Assembly (NCBI RefSeq): GCF_014648915.1
Contig: NZ_BMSA01000029.1
Span: 56,445 to 120,444 of the forward strand
DNA: 64,000 nt
DNA from: Streptomyces phaeofaciens
Lineage (GTDB): Bacteria; Actinomycetota; Actinomycetes; Streptomycetales; Streptomycetaceae
Reading direction: 5' to 3'
Both the position numbers and the translations under genes were made by a program. Position 1 is the stretch's first letter. Each line of letters begins with the position of its first letter. The notes beneath the pieces were generated by a model. It did not search any database and was not told the origin of the DNA. It was given only the letters and a program-made list of their open reading frames with translations. Positions 25,986 through 36,494 of the stretch are shown in pieces.

Positions 25986-26190
25986 CCGCGCGGGAGAGTC
26001 TCCAGCAGCAGCACGCGCTGGGGCGCCGAAGGAGCAAGTCCCTCCCTTGAATCTCTCAGGTCCCCGTTACCGCGCGGGCGAGGCACATCTGAAAAGCGGG
26101 CCGCCGTCGCCGGTGGTCCCACCCAAGGTGCAAGCCATGTCCTGTCCGGTCATGGCGAACCTCTCAGGTTCCGATGACAGATGGGGAGGA
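25986..26190 (+). promoter_or_regulatory. Tandem glycine riboswitch
   Basis: Two consecutive glycine aptamers upstream of gcvT. Aptamer 1 has GCGGGAGAG, GCGCCGAAGGAGCAAG and GAATCTCTCAGG; aptamer 2 has CACCCAAGGTGCAAGCC and GCGAACCTCTCAGG, ending near GACAGATGGGGA. Glycine binding should switch on the cleavage operon. The pair ATGACAG (26174-26180)/CTGTCAT (26201-26207) lies just after aptamer 2 and may form part of the expression platform. Confidence 0.9.
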
Positions 26191-26228
26191 ACGACCTCGC
26201 CTGTCATGCCTTGGGAGACGACCGACCG

Positions 26229-27347
<1,119 letters not shown>

Positions 27348-27456
27348 ACACTGGAGATCGAGCGCAGGTGACACTGCGCACATTTCCGCTGCTCACGCGC
27401 GTTTTCAGTAGTCCCCCATTCACCAGCACTCCCCCGCGTACAGGAGAATTCAGGCC

Positions 27457-27834
27457 ATGAGCAACCCCCAGCAGCTGCGCTACAGCAAGGAGCACGAGTG
27501 GCTGTCGGCCGCCGAGGACGGCGTCTCGACGGTCGGCATCACGGAGCACGCGGCCAACGCGCTCGGCGACGTGGTCTTCGTCCAGCTCCCGGAGGTCGGT
27601 GCCACGGTGACCTCGGGCGAGTCCTGCGGTGAGCTGGAGTCGACCAAGTCGGTCAGCGAGCTGTACTCGCCGCTCGCCGGCGAGGTCGTCGAGATCAACC
27701 AGGACGTGGTCGACGACCCGTCGCTGGTCAACTCCGCCCCCTTCGAGGGCGGGTGGCTGTTCAAGGTACGCGTCACGGGCGAGCAGGAGGAGCTGCTCTC
27801 CGCCGACGAGTACACCGCCTACACCGCCGGCTGA
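27457..27834 (+). CDS. gcvH: Glycine cleavage H protein
   Basis: A 125-residue lipoyl carrier protein. The lipoylation motif is CGELESTKSVSELYSP, with the lysine at about position 65, and YSKEHEWLSAAEDGVSTVGITE is the usual N-terminus. It shuttles the aminomethyl group among P, T and L proteins in the cytoplasm. AGGAGAA lies about 8 bases before ATG 27457. It follows gcvT by 109 bases and precedes glyA by 14 bases, consistent with one transcript. Confidence 0.97.
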   Translation: MSNPQQLRYSKEHEWLSAAEDGVSTVGITEHAANALGDVVFVQLPEVGATVTSGESCGELESTKSVSELYSPLAGEVVEINQDVVDDPSLVNSAPFEGGWLFKVRVTGEQEELLSADEYTAYTAG

Positions 27835-27848
27835 GGAGTCGTAGACGC

Positions 27849-29129
27849 ATGTCCGTCCTGAACACGCCCCTGCACGAGCTCGACCCGGAGATCGCGGCCG
27901 CGGTCGACGCCGAGCTGAACCGTCAGCAGTCCACGCTCGAGATGATCGCGTCGGAGAACTTCGCTCCGCTCGCGGTCATGGAGGCGCAGGGCTCGGTCCT
28001 CACCAACAAGTACGCCGAGGGCTACCCGGGCCGCCGCTACTACGGCGGCTGCGAGCACGTCGACGTCGCCGAGCAGATCGCGATCGACCGGATCAAGGAA
28101 CTGTTCGGCGCCGAGTACGCCAACGTCCAGCCGCACTCGGGCGCCTCCGCCAACCAGGCCGCCCTGTTCGCGCTGGCCCAGCCCGGCGACACCATCCTGG
28201 GCCTGGACCTGGCGCACGGCGGCCACCTGACCCACGGGATGCGGCTGAACTTCTCCGGCAAGCAGTTCGACGTGGTCGCCTACCACGTGGACCCGGAGAC
28301 CGGTCTGGTCGACATGGCCGAGCTGGAGCGGCTCGCCAAGGAGCACCGCCCGAAGGTGATCATCGCCGGCTGGTCGGCGTACCCGCGCGAGCTGGACTTC
28401 GCGGAGTTCCGCCGGATCGCCGACGAGGTCGAGGCGTACCTGTGGGTCGACATGGCGCACTTCGCGGGCCTGGTCGCGGCCGGTCTGCACGCCAACCCGG
28501 TGCCGTACGCGGATGTGGTCACCTCGACCACCCACAAGACGCTGGGCGGCCCGCGCGGCGGCGTCATCCTGGCGAAGAAGGCGTTCGCGAAGAAGCTGAA
28601 CTCGTCCGTCTTCCCGGGCTTCCAGGGCGGTCCGCTGGAGCACGTGATCGCGGCGAAGGCGGTCTCCTTCAAGGTCGCGGCCTCGGAGGAGTTCAAGGAG
28701 CGCCAGCACCGTACGGTCGAGGGCGCGCGGATCCTCGCCGAGCGCCTCACGGCGGCCGACGCCCGGGCGGCCGGGATCAACGTGCTCTCCGGCGGTACGG
28801 ACGTGCACCTGATCCTGGTGGACCTGCGCGACTCCGAGCTGGACGGCCAGCAGGCCGAGGACCGGCTCCACGAGGTCGGCATCACGGTCAACCGCAACGC
28901 GGTCCCGAACGACCCGCGGCCCCCGATGGTCACCTCGGGTCTGCGGATCGGCACGCCCGCCCTCGCCACCCGCGGCTTCACCGCCGAGGACTTCACCGAG
29001 GTCGCGGATGTGATCGCCGAGGCGCTGAAGGCGCCCTCCCCCTTCGGGGAGGCCGACGTCCAGGCGCTGAAGGCCCGGGTCACGGCCCTGGCCGCCAAGC
29101 ACCCGTTGTACCCCGGTCTGAACAAGTAG
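27849..29129 (+). CDS. glyA: Serine hydroxymethyltransferase
   Basis: A 426-residue PLP enzyme interconverting serine and glycine using tetrahydrofolate. The motifs STLEMIASENFAP, YAEGYPGRRYYGG, QPHSGASANQAAL, VDMAHFAGLVAAG and PLP-lysine TSTTHKTLGGPRGG are all present. ATG 27849 lies 14 bases after gcvH. With GcvT/H it consumes glycine, and its serine product feeds SdaA downstream. Confidence 0.98.
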   Translation: MSVLNTPLHELDPEIAAAVDAELNRQQSTLEMIASENFAPLAVMEAQGSVLTNKYAEGYPGRRYYGGCEHVDVAEQIAIDRIKELFGAEYANVQPHSGASANQAALFALAQPGDTILGLDLAHGGHLTHGMRLNFSGKQFDVVAYHVDPETGLVDMAELERLAKEHRPKVIIAGWSAYPRELDFAEFRRIADEVEAYLWVDMAHFAGLVAAGLHANPVPYADVVTSTTHKTLGGPRGGVILAKKAFAKKLNSSVFPGFQGGPLEHVIAAKAVSFKVAASEEFKERQHRTVEGARILAERLTAADARAAGINVLSGGTDVHLILVDLRDSELDGQQAEDRLHEVGITVNRNAVPNDPRPPMVTSGLRIGTPALATRGFTAEDFTEVADVIAEALKAPSPFGEADVQALKARVTALAAKHPLYPGLNK

Positions 29130-29146
29130 TTCCTTTTCGCCGGGCG

Positions 29147-29180
29147 CCCCGCACACTCGTAGGTGAAGGTGCGCGGGGCT
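29147..29180. terminator. Weak hairpin between glyA and sdaA
   Basis: GCCCCGC/GCGGGGC stem (7 bp) with a long loop, no U-tract. May be an attenuator inside the operon rather than a full stop. Confidence 0.4.
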
Positions 29181-29225
29181 CCCGGTGAGAACCCTCCTGC
29201 ACCACCCCGTCTTGAGGAGTACCCC

Positions 29226-30593
<1,368 letters not shown>

Positions 30594-30612
30594 GCGGGCG
30601 CCCGGCGCGGCG

Positions 30613-30647
30613 CTCCGGGGACCCGCCGGCGGCGGGGATCCCCGGAG
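30613..30647. terminator. Hairpin terminator after sdaA
   Basis: CTCCGGGGA/TCCCCGGAG, 9-bp perfect stem with an internal GC-rich loop, 20 bases after the sdaA stop and between two convergent genes. Confidence 0.65.
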
Positions 30648-30675
30648 GGGGGTGCGGCGCTAGGCCGGACACGGC

Positions 30676-32556
30676 CTAGGGGGTCTGGCCGCCCGAGGCG
30701 GGCTTGAGCTGGACCCAGCCGGCGGTGCTGGGCACGCCCTCCTCGTTGAGCAGGAAGAGCATGTAGTAGCCGGGCGGCGCGGCGCTCGCCGACGGCGGTG
30801 CCTGGAGTTCGAGGAAGCTGCCGCTGCGGCTCTTGATCCGCAGGTCGAGATGGCGCTGGCTGGTGTTGACCGAGTGGGTGGCGGTGGTCGGCGCCAGCAG
30901 GACGGCGCGGGTGATGTCGGCGGCGGTGCTGCTGCTCACCGCGATCTTCTCGTTGTAGCCGACGGACGGGTTGAACACCGTGCCGAGGTTCGGGCGGCCG
31001 CCCTGCCGGAGGTAGGCCGGCTCGTAGATCTCGATGCTGCCGTTCATGTCGTCGGTGATGTCGGGGTCGTTGGCGAGTTCCTGGAGTTCGTCACCGGTGA
31101 CCATGACCCGGCCGTCCGGGAGCACGACGGCGTTGGAGTGGTAGCCGCGCGGCAGCCGCTGGGCGGGGCCGAGCCGCCAGTTGCCGTTCTCGTCGCGCAG
31201 TTCGATCTGGCGGTACTTCAGGTCCGCGTTGGGGTTGTACGTGCCGTTGCCGTAGTCGCGGATGTCGAAGGCGCCGTTGACGGTCATCAGGGTGGCGTCC
31301 GGCATGAGCAGGGTGTTGTCCTGGGTGCGGCCGAAGGCTCTCGCCTTCTCCTTGCTCCACTTGCCGCCGACCAGCTGGTAGGTGTTCGGGTCGTCCCGGT
31401 CCCCGCCGAGGACCAGCACCGAGTCGGGCCCCTTGAAGCCGGCGGGCAGGGGCACGGCGGACCCGTAGTTGCGCGGCGTGTTGTCCGGGCGGGGCGCCAG
31501 GTCCTTGCGGGTCTCGGCGACGGGGTCGAACAGCCACTGCTGCTCGGGGTCCCGGCCCAGGCCGTAGACCTTGCCGTCGCGCAGGGAGAAGAGGTGCGGG
31601 TAGTCCCGTTTGAACGGGGCGTCGGACGTGAACAGTTCCGGCTTCCAGCCCTGCGGCTTGTCCGTCTTGGCGACGGGGACGGGCTTGTTCAGGGCGGGGA
31701 AGCGCTCGACGATCGCGGTGGGGGTGCCCCAGCCGAGCTCCGACTGCCCGGACATGATCAGCTGCCGCCCGTCCGCGCCGGTGACCACCGACGGGTACCA
31801 CCGGCCGACCGCCATGTCCTGGTTCAGGTACCACTTCTCCTCCCACGGGTCGAAGACGAGGGAGAGCTTGGCGCCGGAGCCGCCGTTGCCGCCGAGGTTG
31901 CCGCCGAAGACGCCGAGCATCCCGTTGGGCAGGAAGGAGTGGCCGGCGCAGAAGAACGGCGCGGGGCGGGGCTGGTCGAGGCCGTCCGGCATGTTGATCA
32001 CGGGCGGGGTGACCTTGGTGAACGAGCCCGGTCCGGTGCCCTTGGCCGGGTCCCACAGGTAGGCGCGGCCCGCGTTCTCCCTGCCGATGGTGTCGGTCGG
32101 GGCGGGTTCCTTCTGCGGATTGGTCTCGATGCGCTCGAAGGAGAACAGCAGCACCTTGCCGGTGGGCAGCATCGCGATGTGGGCGGCGAAGTCCGGGGAC
32201 TGGAAGTACTCCCGGAACCGGCCGGCGTCCGCCGGGTCGAACTCCGCGTTGATCTTGGCCTGTGAGGCCCCGAGCGCCTTGAGGCGCTCCGTTCGGGTGG
32301 TCTGCGGGTACTCGCCGACGGCCTTGACGGCCTCCCTGGTCCTGGCGTGCTCCTCGGCGTGTTCCCGGCCGATGACGGTCGCCTCGTCCGGGTCGACGTG
32401 CACCCGGTCGGCCGAGGGGACGTCACCGCCGGTGCCGTGGGCTAGGGCCGGGCCCGTGGACAGCGCGGTGAAGGTGAGCGCGGAGGCGGCACAGGCGGTG
32501 ACCGCCGCGGCCAGCATCCTCCTGGACGACGGCCCGGGCCGGTTCCTGTGGGACAT
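30676..32556 (-). CDS. Secreted copper-radical oxidase (galactose/glyoxal oxidase family, AA5)
   Basis: A 626-residue secreted protein with a kelch-type beta-propeller followed by a C-terminal DUF1929 domain. It would oxidise an alcohol or aldehyde and release H2O2. All copper-radical residues line up: Cys203 in FFCAGHSF and Tyr254 in GRWYPS (the Tyr-Cys cofactor pair), Tyr472-His473 in RGYHS, and His561 in ATHSVNTSQR. Start ATG 32556 has AAGGAG 5 bases upstream, and the N-terminus SSRRMLAAAVTACAAS is a signal peptide, possibly Tat. The frame extends upstream without support. It resembles GlxA in motifs, but here there is no cslA gene. It is divergent from a Dyp peroxidase. Confidence 0.9.
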   Translation of the reverse strand: MSHRNRPGPSSRRMLAAAVTACAASALTFTALSTGPALAHGTGGDVPSADRVHVDPDEATVIGREHAEEHARTREAVKAVGEYPQTTRTERLKALGASQAKINAEFDPADAGRFREYFQSPDFAAHIAMLPTGKVLLFSFERIETNPQKEPAPTDTIGRENAGRAYLWDPAKGTGPGSFTKVTPPVINMPDGLDQPRPAPFFCAGHSFLPNGMLGVFGGNLGGNGGSGAKLSLVFDPWEEKWYLNQDMAVGRWYPSVVTGADGRQLIMSGQSELGWGTPTAIVERFPALNKPVPVAKTDKPQGWKPELFTSDAPFKRDYPHLFSLRDGKVYGLGRDPEQQWLFDPVAETRKDLAPRPDNTPRNYGSAVPLPAGFKGPDSVLVLGGDRDDPNTYQLVGGKWSKEKARAFGRTQDNTLLMPDATLMTVNGAFDIRDYGNGTYNPNADLKYRQIELRDENGNWRLGPAQRLPRGYHSNAVVLPDGRVMVTGDELQELANDPDITDDMNGSIEIYEPAYLRQGGRPNLGTVFNPSVGYNEKIAVSSSTAADITRAVLLAPTTATHSVNTSQRHLDLRIKSRSGSFLELQAPPSASAAPPGYYMLFLLNEEGVPSTAGWVQLKPASGGQTP

Positions 32557-32887
32557 GGAACTCCTTGCGAGAGGGGGGACAGGGCGCACGGCGGAGCGCC
32601 GCGGCCGTGCCGTTTCGGCGGCCCGGGCGGCGAACACATGACGCAATCCTGCAATTACTCTCAGTGTTCGCATCTCGGGCGCGGACTGTCGCGCGATGCC
32701 GGGCAGGCGGGTGACTCCACGAGGGCCGAGCGGGTCAGAGCCCAGGTGGGACAAGGGTTCCGCCGCCAGGGGGCGGCGCCGGGAGGGGGCGGCCGGGCGA
32801 TCTCACCCCTTCACACGCCGATTACTTAGCGTACTGTCATGACTACTGAGCATATTCCCGGCACATGTGACCGATGAGGGAAAGTCC
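32557..32887. promoter_or_regulatory. Divergent promoter region of oxidase and Dyp peroxidase
   Basis: 331 bases without a gene. It contains an inverted repeat GCGAACAC (32630-32637)/GTGTTCGC (32664-32671) near the oxidase side and an AT-richer stretch (32817-32865) close to the Dyp start. Both are candidate control sites, not proven. Confidence 0.5.
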
Positions 32888-35155
32888 ATGACAGAAGAGC
32901 TCACACTGCGCGAGAGCGACGACATCCAGGGCGATGTGATCGCGGGCTTCAAGAAGGACCGGATGACCCTGCTCTTCCTCAAGTTCGAGGACCCCCCGCG
33001 GGCTCGCACCTGGGTGAAGCGGCTCGCCTCCCAGATCTCCACCACCCGGCAGGTGGCCGCCTTCAACGCGGCGTTCCGCAGGGCCCGGCAGGCCAACGGC
33101 GGTGACGACCCGCAGAAGCTGAAGGCCACCTGGACGAACGTCAGCTTCACCTACGAGGGCCTCAAGGTCCTCACCGGCAAGGACCCCCTGCCCTCGGTGC
33201 GGCGGGGCGGCACCCTGGAGGCGTTCAAGGACGGGTCCCACAAGCGCTCCCTGGGCGACACCGGCGACAGCTCACCGGAGAACTGGCTGTTCGGGGACGG
33301 CAAGGGCCAGACCGTGCACGCCGTGATCACCGTCGCCTCCGACACCGCCGAGGGGCTCCAGGACGCCCTGACCGCCCAGCGCGAGGCGGCCGCGCAGGCC
33401 AAGATCGTGATCGTCTTCCAGCAGAACGGCGCCACCCTGCCGGGCACCCGCCGCGGCAAGGAGCACTTCGGCTTCAAGGACGGGGTCAGCGAGCCGGGGG
33501 TGACCGGCTTCGACGAGCCGGACCCGGAGCGCCCCGAGTACGTCAAGGACCACCCGGGCACCCGGCTGGTGCCGCCCGGCGAGTTCGTCATCGGGCACGA
33601 CCGGATCGGCGGGATCCCCTACGACGACATGCCGGAGTGGGCCCGCAACGGCAGCTTCCAGGTGGTGCGCCGGCTCGCTCAGGACGTCCCCGGCTGGTGG
33701 GCCCAGGTCGCCGCGCAGCTGAAGGTCCTGCGCCGGGCCAAGGTCGTCCCGCAGGAGGCGACCACCGAGTGGCTGGCCGCCCGGATGGTGGGCCGCTGGC
33801 GCTCGGGCACTCCCGTCGCCACGTGCCCGCACGCCGACATGCCCGACAACGCCCTCGCGAGCCAGGACAACGACTTCGGCTACCGGGGCGACCCGGAGGG
33901 GTTCGTCACCCCGCTCTTCTCGCACCTGCGCAAGACCAACCCCCGCGACGGCCTTCAGGAACATCCCGGCACGGAGCCGCTCCCCGAGAATCCGGTCATG
34001 GACCGCCGCCGGATCATCCGCCGCGGCGCCCCCTACGGCGCGCCCTTCGACCCGGCCTCGGAAGGGCCCGGCGGCCCCGACCACCCGCGCGGGCTGCTCT
34101 TCGTCTGCTACCAGTCCGATCTCGTCGAGCAGTTCGAGTTCATCCAGAAGAGCTGGATCAACGACACCGGCTTCCCGCCGGACCGCCCGAGGAAGCCCGG
34201 CCCCGACCCGATGGTCGGCCCCACCGGCACGGTCGGTTTCGAGACCCCCGGCGCGACGACCGAGCTGAGCTTCCATCAGTTCGTCACCACCGAGGGCTCC
34301 GTCTACGCCTTCGTCCCCTCGCTCACCACCCTGCGGCTGCTGGGCGACGGCCGGCTGACCGACCGGCTCCCGGACGCGGTGCGGCCCACCGACGCCTTCC
34401 TCCCGATCCCCGACCGGCAGCGGGACAAGGGCAAGAGCTGGTACTGGGCCTACGGGACGGGCGGCGCGGGACCGGTCTGCCGCACCCTCTCCATCGCCGA
34501 CGGCGACACGCACCAGGATGTCGTCGAGCGTCCCGACCGGCCCCTGTCCACCTGGCCGGCCTATGTCGGCGTGGCCACGGTGGACGCGATCCTGCCGGTG
34601 CCGGACGAGCAGCGGGTGGGCGGCTTCAGCCGGTACTGGCTGTTCCACACGGTCGAGGGGCGTCAGGTCTACCGGCTGCTGTCGGTCACGGACGGGGCGG
34701 AGTCCGGACTCGCGCCCGAGGCGGCGGTCACGCTCGAACGGCCCGACCGGCCGATCTCGGCCTGGGCCTCCTTCAGCGGGATCGAGCAGGTGGACGCCCT
34801 GCTGCCGGTGCCCGACATGCAGCGCCAGAACGGCAAGAGCCATTACTGGCTCTTCCACTCCTCGCTGGGCCGGCAGGTCTACCGGCTGATCTCGATCGCC
34901 GACGGCTCCGCGCACCACGACGTCATCGAGCGCGGCGACCGGTCGCTCGATCTGTGGCCGTCACTGGCCGGGATCTCCCGGGTGGACGAGTTCCTCGCCG
35001 TACCCGACGGGCAGCGCGTCGACGGGCTGAGCCTGTTCTGGGTGTTCCACCAGGACAAGTACCGGATCATCTCGATCGCCGACGGACACGGGCACCCCGA
35101 CCGGATCGTGGTCGAGGACCGCCCGATCACCCTGTGGACGTCCCTGACGGGCTGA
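32888..35155 (+). CDS. Dyp-type peroxidase fused to four hemopexin-like repeats
   Basis: A 755-residue protein. Residues about 15-480 form a Dyp-type heme peroxidase: GFKDG with distal Asp198, proximal-His motif SHLRKTNPR (His346) and distal Arg region IIRRGAPYG (about 378-379). It would oxidise substrates with H2O2. From about 501 onward four repeats of 57-70 residues follow (501, 565, 635, 699). Each begins VDAxLPVPDxQR, continues SxYWLFH...YRLISIADG and closes DRPLxxWPSLxG. That periodicity (VDA ... YW ... W-P) resembles a four-bladed hemopexin propeller. No signal peptide is visible. ATG 32888 has GAGGGA upstream. Start and peroxidase domain are firm; the repeat identity is my reading. 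Confidence 0.9.
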   Translation: MTEELTLRESDDIQGDVIAGFKKDRMTLLFLKFEDPPRARTWVKRLASQISTTRQVAAFNAAFRRARQANGGDDPQKLKATWTNVSFTYEGLKVLTGKDPLPSVRRGGTLEAFKDGSHKRSLGDTGDSSPENWLFGDGKGQTVHAVITVASDTAEGLQDALTAQREAAAQAKIVIVFQQNGATLPGTRRGKEHFGFKDGVSEPGVTGFDEPDPERPEYVKDHPGTRLVPPGEFVIGHDRIGGIPYDDMPEWARNGSFQVVRRLAQDVPGWWAQVAAQLKVLRRAKVVPQEATTEWLAARMVGRWRSGTPVATCPHADMPDNALASQDNDFGYRGDPEGFVTPLFSHLRKTNPRDGLQEHPGTEPLPENPVMDRRRIIRRGAPYGAPFDPASEGPGGPDHPRGLLFVCYQSDLVEQFEFIQKSWINDTGFPPDRPRKPGPDPMVGPTGTVGFETPGATTELSFHQFVTTEGSVYAFVPSLTTLRLLGDGRLTDRLPDAVRPTDAFLPIPDRQRDKGKSWYWAYGTGGAGPVCRTLSIADGDTHQDVVERPDRPLSTWPAYVGVATVDAILPVPDEQRVGGFSRYWLFHTVEGRQVYRLLSVTDGAESGLAPEAAVTLERPDRPISAWASFSGIEQVDALLPVPDMQRQNGKSHYWLFHSSLGRQVYRLISIADGSAHHDVIERGDRSLDLWPSLAGISRVDEFLAVPDGQRVDGLSLFWVFHQDKYRIISIADGHGHPDRIVVEDRPITLWTSLTG

Positions 35156-35403
35156 GACGGCGGACACTTCTCGGCGGGCACCCGGTACCGGAAGGGGCCC
35201 GCCCGTCGGGAGGGGCCGCCGCCGAACAGGTCCTCCGGCGCGGCGCGCAGGACGGCCGCGGCGGCCTCGGCGGCCTGGGCCGTGACCGCCCGGGGCAGGC
35301 CGGGGCGGGCCGGCGGCCGGCATCGTCGAGTGCCGACGCCGCCCCGCCGCCCCCGCCCCGGGCACCGGTGTCGCGCCGGGCGCGGGCCCGGTCCGCAGGG
35401 GCC

Positions 35404-36066
35404 TCAGCCGCGGAACGCCGCCGGGCGCTCGGGGTCGGCCTCCGCCAGAGCCTTGGTGACCTCGGCGACGCCTGCCCGCAGGCCGTAGACGGGGGTGTCG
35501 GGCTGCTGGCGCCAGGAGTCGTCGATGCCGCCGGCGTCGACGGTGTCGAAGCCGAGCTCGTCGATCAGGGCGCGGATCTTCGCCTTGGCCACCTCGTCGT
35601 CCCCGGCGACCGGCAGGGCGGTGCGGGCGGGGTCACCGGCCGGGAGCGGGCGGTCCAGGATGTCCTGGGCGTAGGTGCCGTTGAAGGCCTTGACGACGGG
35701 GTGGCCGATCTGGCGCTCGATCCAGCGGCTCTCGGTGAGGCCCTCGTCCTCGATCCCGGCGATACGGCCGTCGCGCTGCTGCGGGTAGTAGTTGTTGGTG
35801 TCGATCACCACGAGGCCGTCGGCCGCGCCGTCGAGGACCCCGGCGGGGAGGCCGGGCACCGCGTTGAGGGGGATCGTGACGACGACGACCTCCGCGCCGC
35901 GGGCCGCCTCCGTCACGGCCACCGGGGTCGCGCCGGTCTCCGCCGCCAGCTGGGTGAGGGTGTGCGGGCCCCGTGAGTTGGCGACGGAGACCTCGTGGCC
36001 GAGGGCGGTGAGCCGCCGGGTGAGGTTGCCGCCGATGTTGCCCGCGCCGATGATGCCGATCTTCAT
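35404..36066 (-). CDS. NADPH-dependent F420 reductase-like dinucleotide-binding protein
   Basis: A 220-residue protein with an N-terminal Rossmann motif GIIGAGNIGGNLTRRL and the group's NSRGPHTL loop, VIDTNNYYPQQ and a short C-terminal helical domain. The family (NADP oxidoreductase coenzyme F420-dependent type) transfers hydride from NADPH, but small members often have other substrates. ATG 36066 starts directly at MKIGIIG. It is a single gene flanked by 248 and 167 bp of non-coding sequence. Confidence 0.85.
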   Translation of the reverse strand: MKIGIIGAGNIGGNLTRRLTALGHEVSVANSRGPHTLTQLAAETGATPVAVTEAARGAEVVVVTIPLNAVPGLPAGVLDGAADGLVVIDTNNYYPQQRDGRIAGIEDEGLTESRWIERQIGHPVVKAFNGTYAQDILDRPLPAGDPARTALPVAGDDEVAKAKIRALIDELGFDTVDAGGIDDSWRQQPDTPVYGLRAGVAEVTKALAEADPERPAAFRG

Positions 36067-36186
36067 GTCAGGCCTTCCGGTCCGTCCGTGTCCGTCCGTC
36101 CGGGTTCCATGCATACGCATGGAACCTCCGAGGGGCGACAACCCCGGGCGGCCATCGGCTATTCCGGTGCCCGCGGGCACGAGAAA

Positions 36187-36225
36187 GGGGGAGCCCGGCG
36201 CGAAGATCCCGCGCCGGGCTCCCCC
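36187..36225. terminator. Intrinsic terminator of the EF-hand gene
   Basis: A perfect 16-bp GC-rich stem (GGGGGAGCCCGGCGCG and complement) with a 7-base loop, 8 bases after the EF-hand stop, followed on that strand by TTTCTC. Confidence 0.88.
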
Positions 36226-36233
36226 CTGGGGCA

Positions 36234-36446
36234 CTACTTGTTCAGGTAGGCCCAGAACTCGTCGAACGAGAGGACCTTGTCCCCATTGAGGTCACGGTCC
36301 TTGATGATGACCTCGGCGACCGACTCGGTGACGTTCCAGTCGCCTGCCTGGGCCAGGGCGGTCTTGAACTCGGCAGCGGTGATGAATCCGTCACCGTCCG
36401 TGTCGATGCGCTGGAACTGCTTGCGTGCTTCTTCGATGTCGGCCAC
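36234..36446 (-). CDS. EF-hand calcium-binding protein
   Basis: A 70-residue calmodulin-like protein with two EF-hand loops: DTDGDGFITAAE (about 15-26) and DLNGDKVLSFDE (about 52-63). Both have acidic residues at positions 1, 3, 5 and 12; position 5 of loop 2 is Asp. It probably buffers or senses Ca2+ in the cytoplasm, as CabC-type Streptomyces proteins do. The GTG start at 36446 follows an AAGGGGCGG region. A palindrome TGACGCAGGTCA lies 35 bases upstream (36481-36492). Confidence 0.93.
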   Translation of the reverse strand: MADIEEARKQFQRIDTDGDGFITAAEFKTALAQAGDWNVTESVAEVIIKDRDLNGDKVLSFDEFWAYLNK

Positions 36447-36480
36447 CGATCCGCCCCTTTTTCTTCGCTTGCCGTCGTAC

Positions 36481-36492
36481 TGACGCAGGTCA
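36481..36492. promoter_or_regulatory. TGACGCAGGTCA palindrome upstream of EF-hand gene
   Basis: The 12-base core is identical to the core of the Crp-like site at 8037-8048, but the outer bases differ (CTGAC/GTCAG). Confidence 0.45.
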
Positions 36493-36494
36493 GA

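Noticed and set aside
30676..32556. GlxA of the cslA-glxA locus
   Set aside because: The copper-radical motifs fit, but no cellulose-synthase-like gene is adjacent, so I only assign the AA5-type family.
35156..35403. A gene between the Dyp peroxidase and the F420-reductase-like gene
   Set aside because: Short frames in 248 bases lack GC3 bias and ribosome sites; no feature recognised other than weak hairpin-forming GC-rich sequence.
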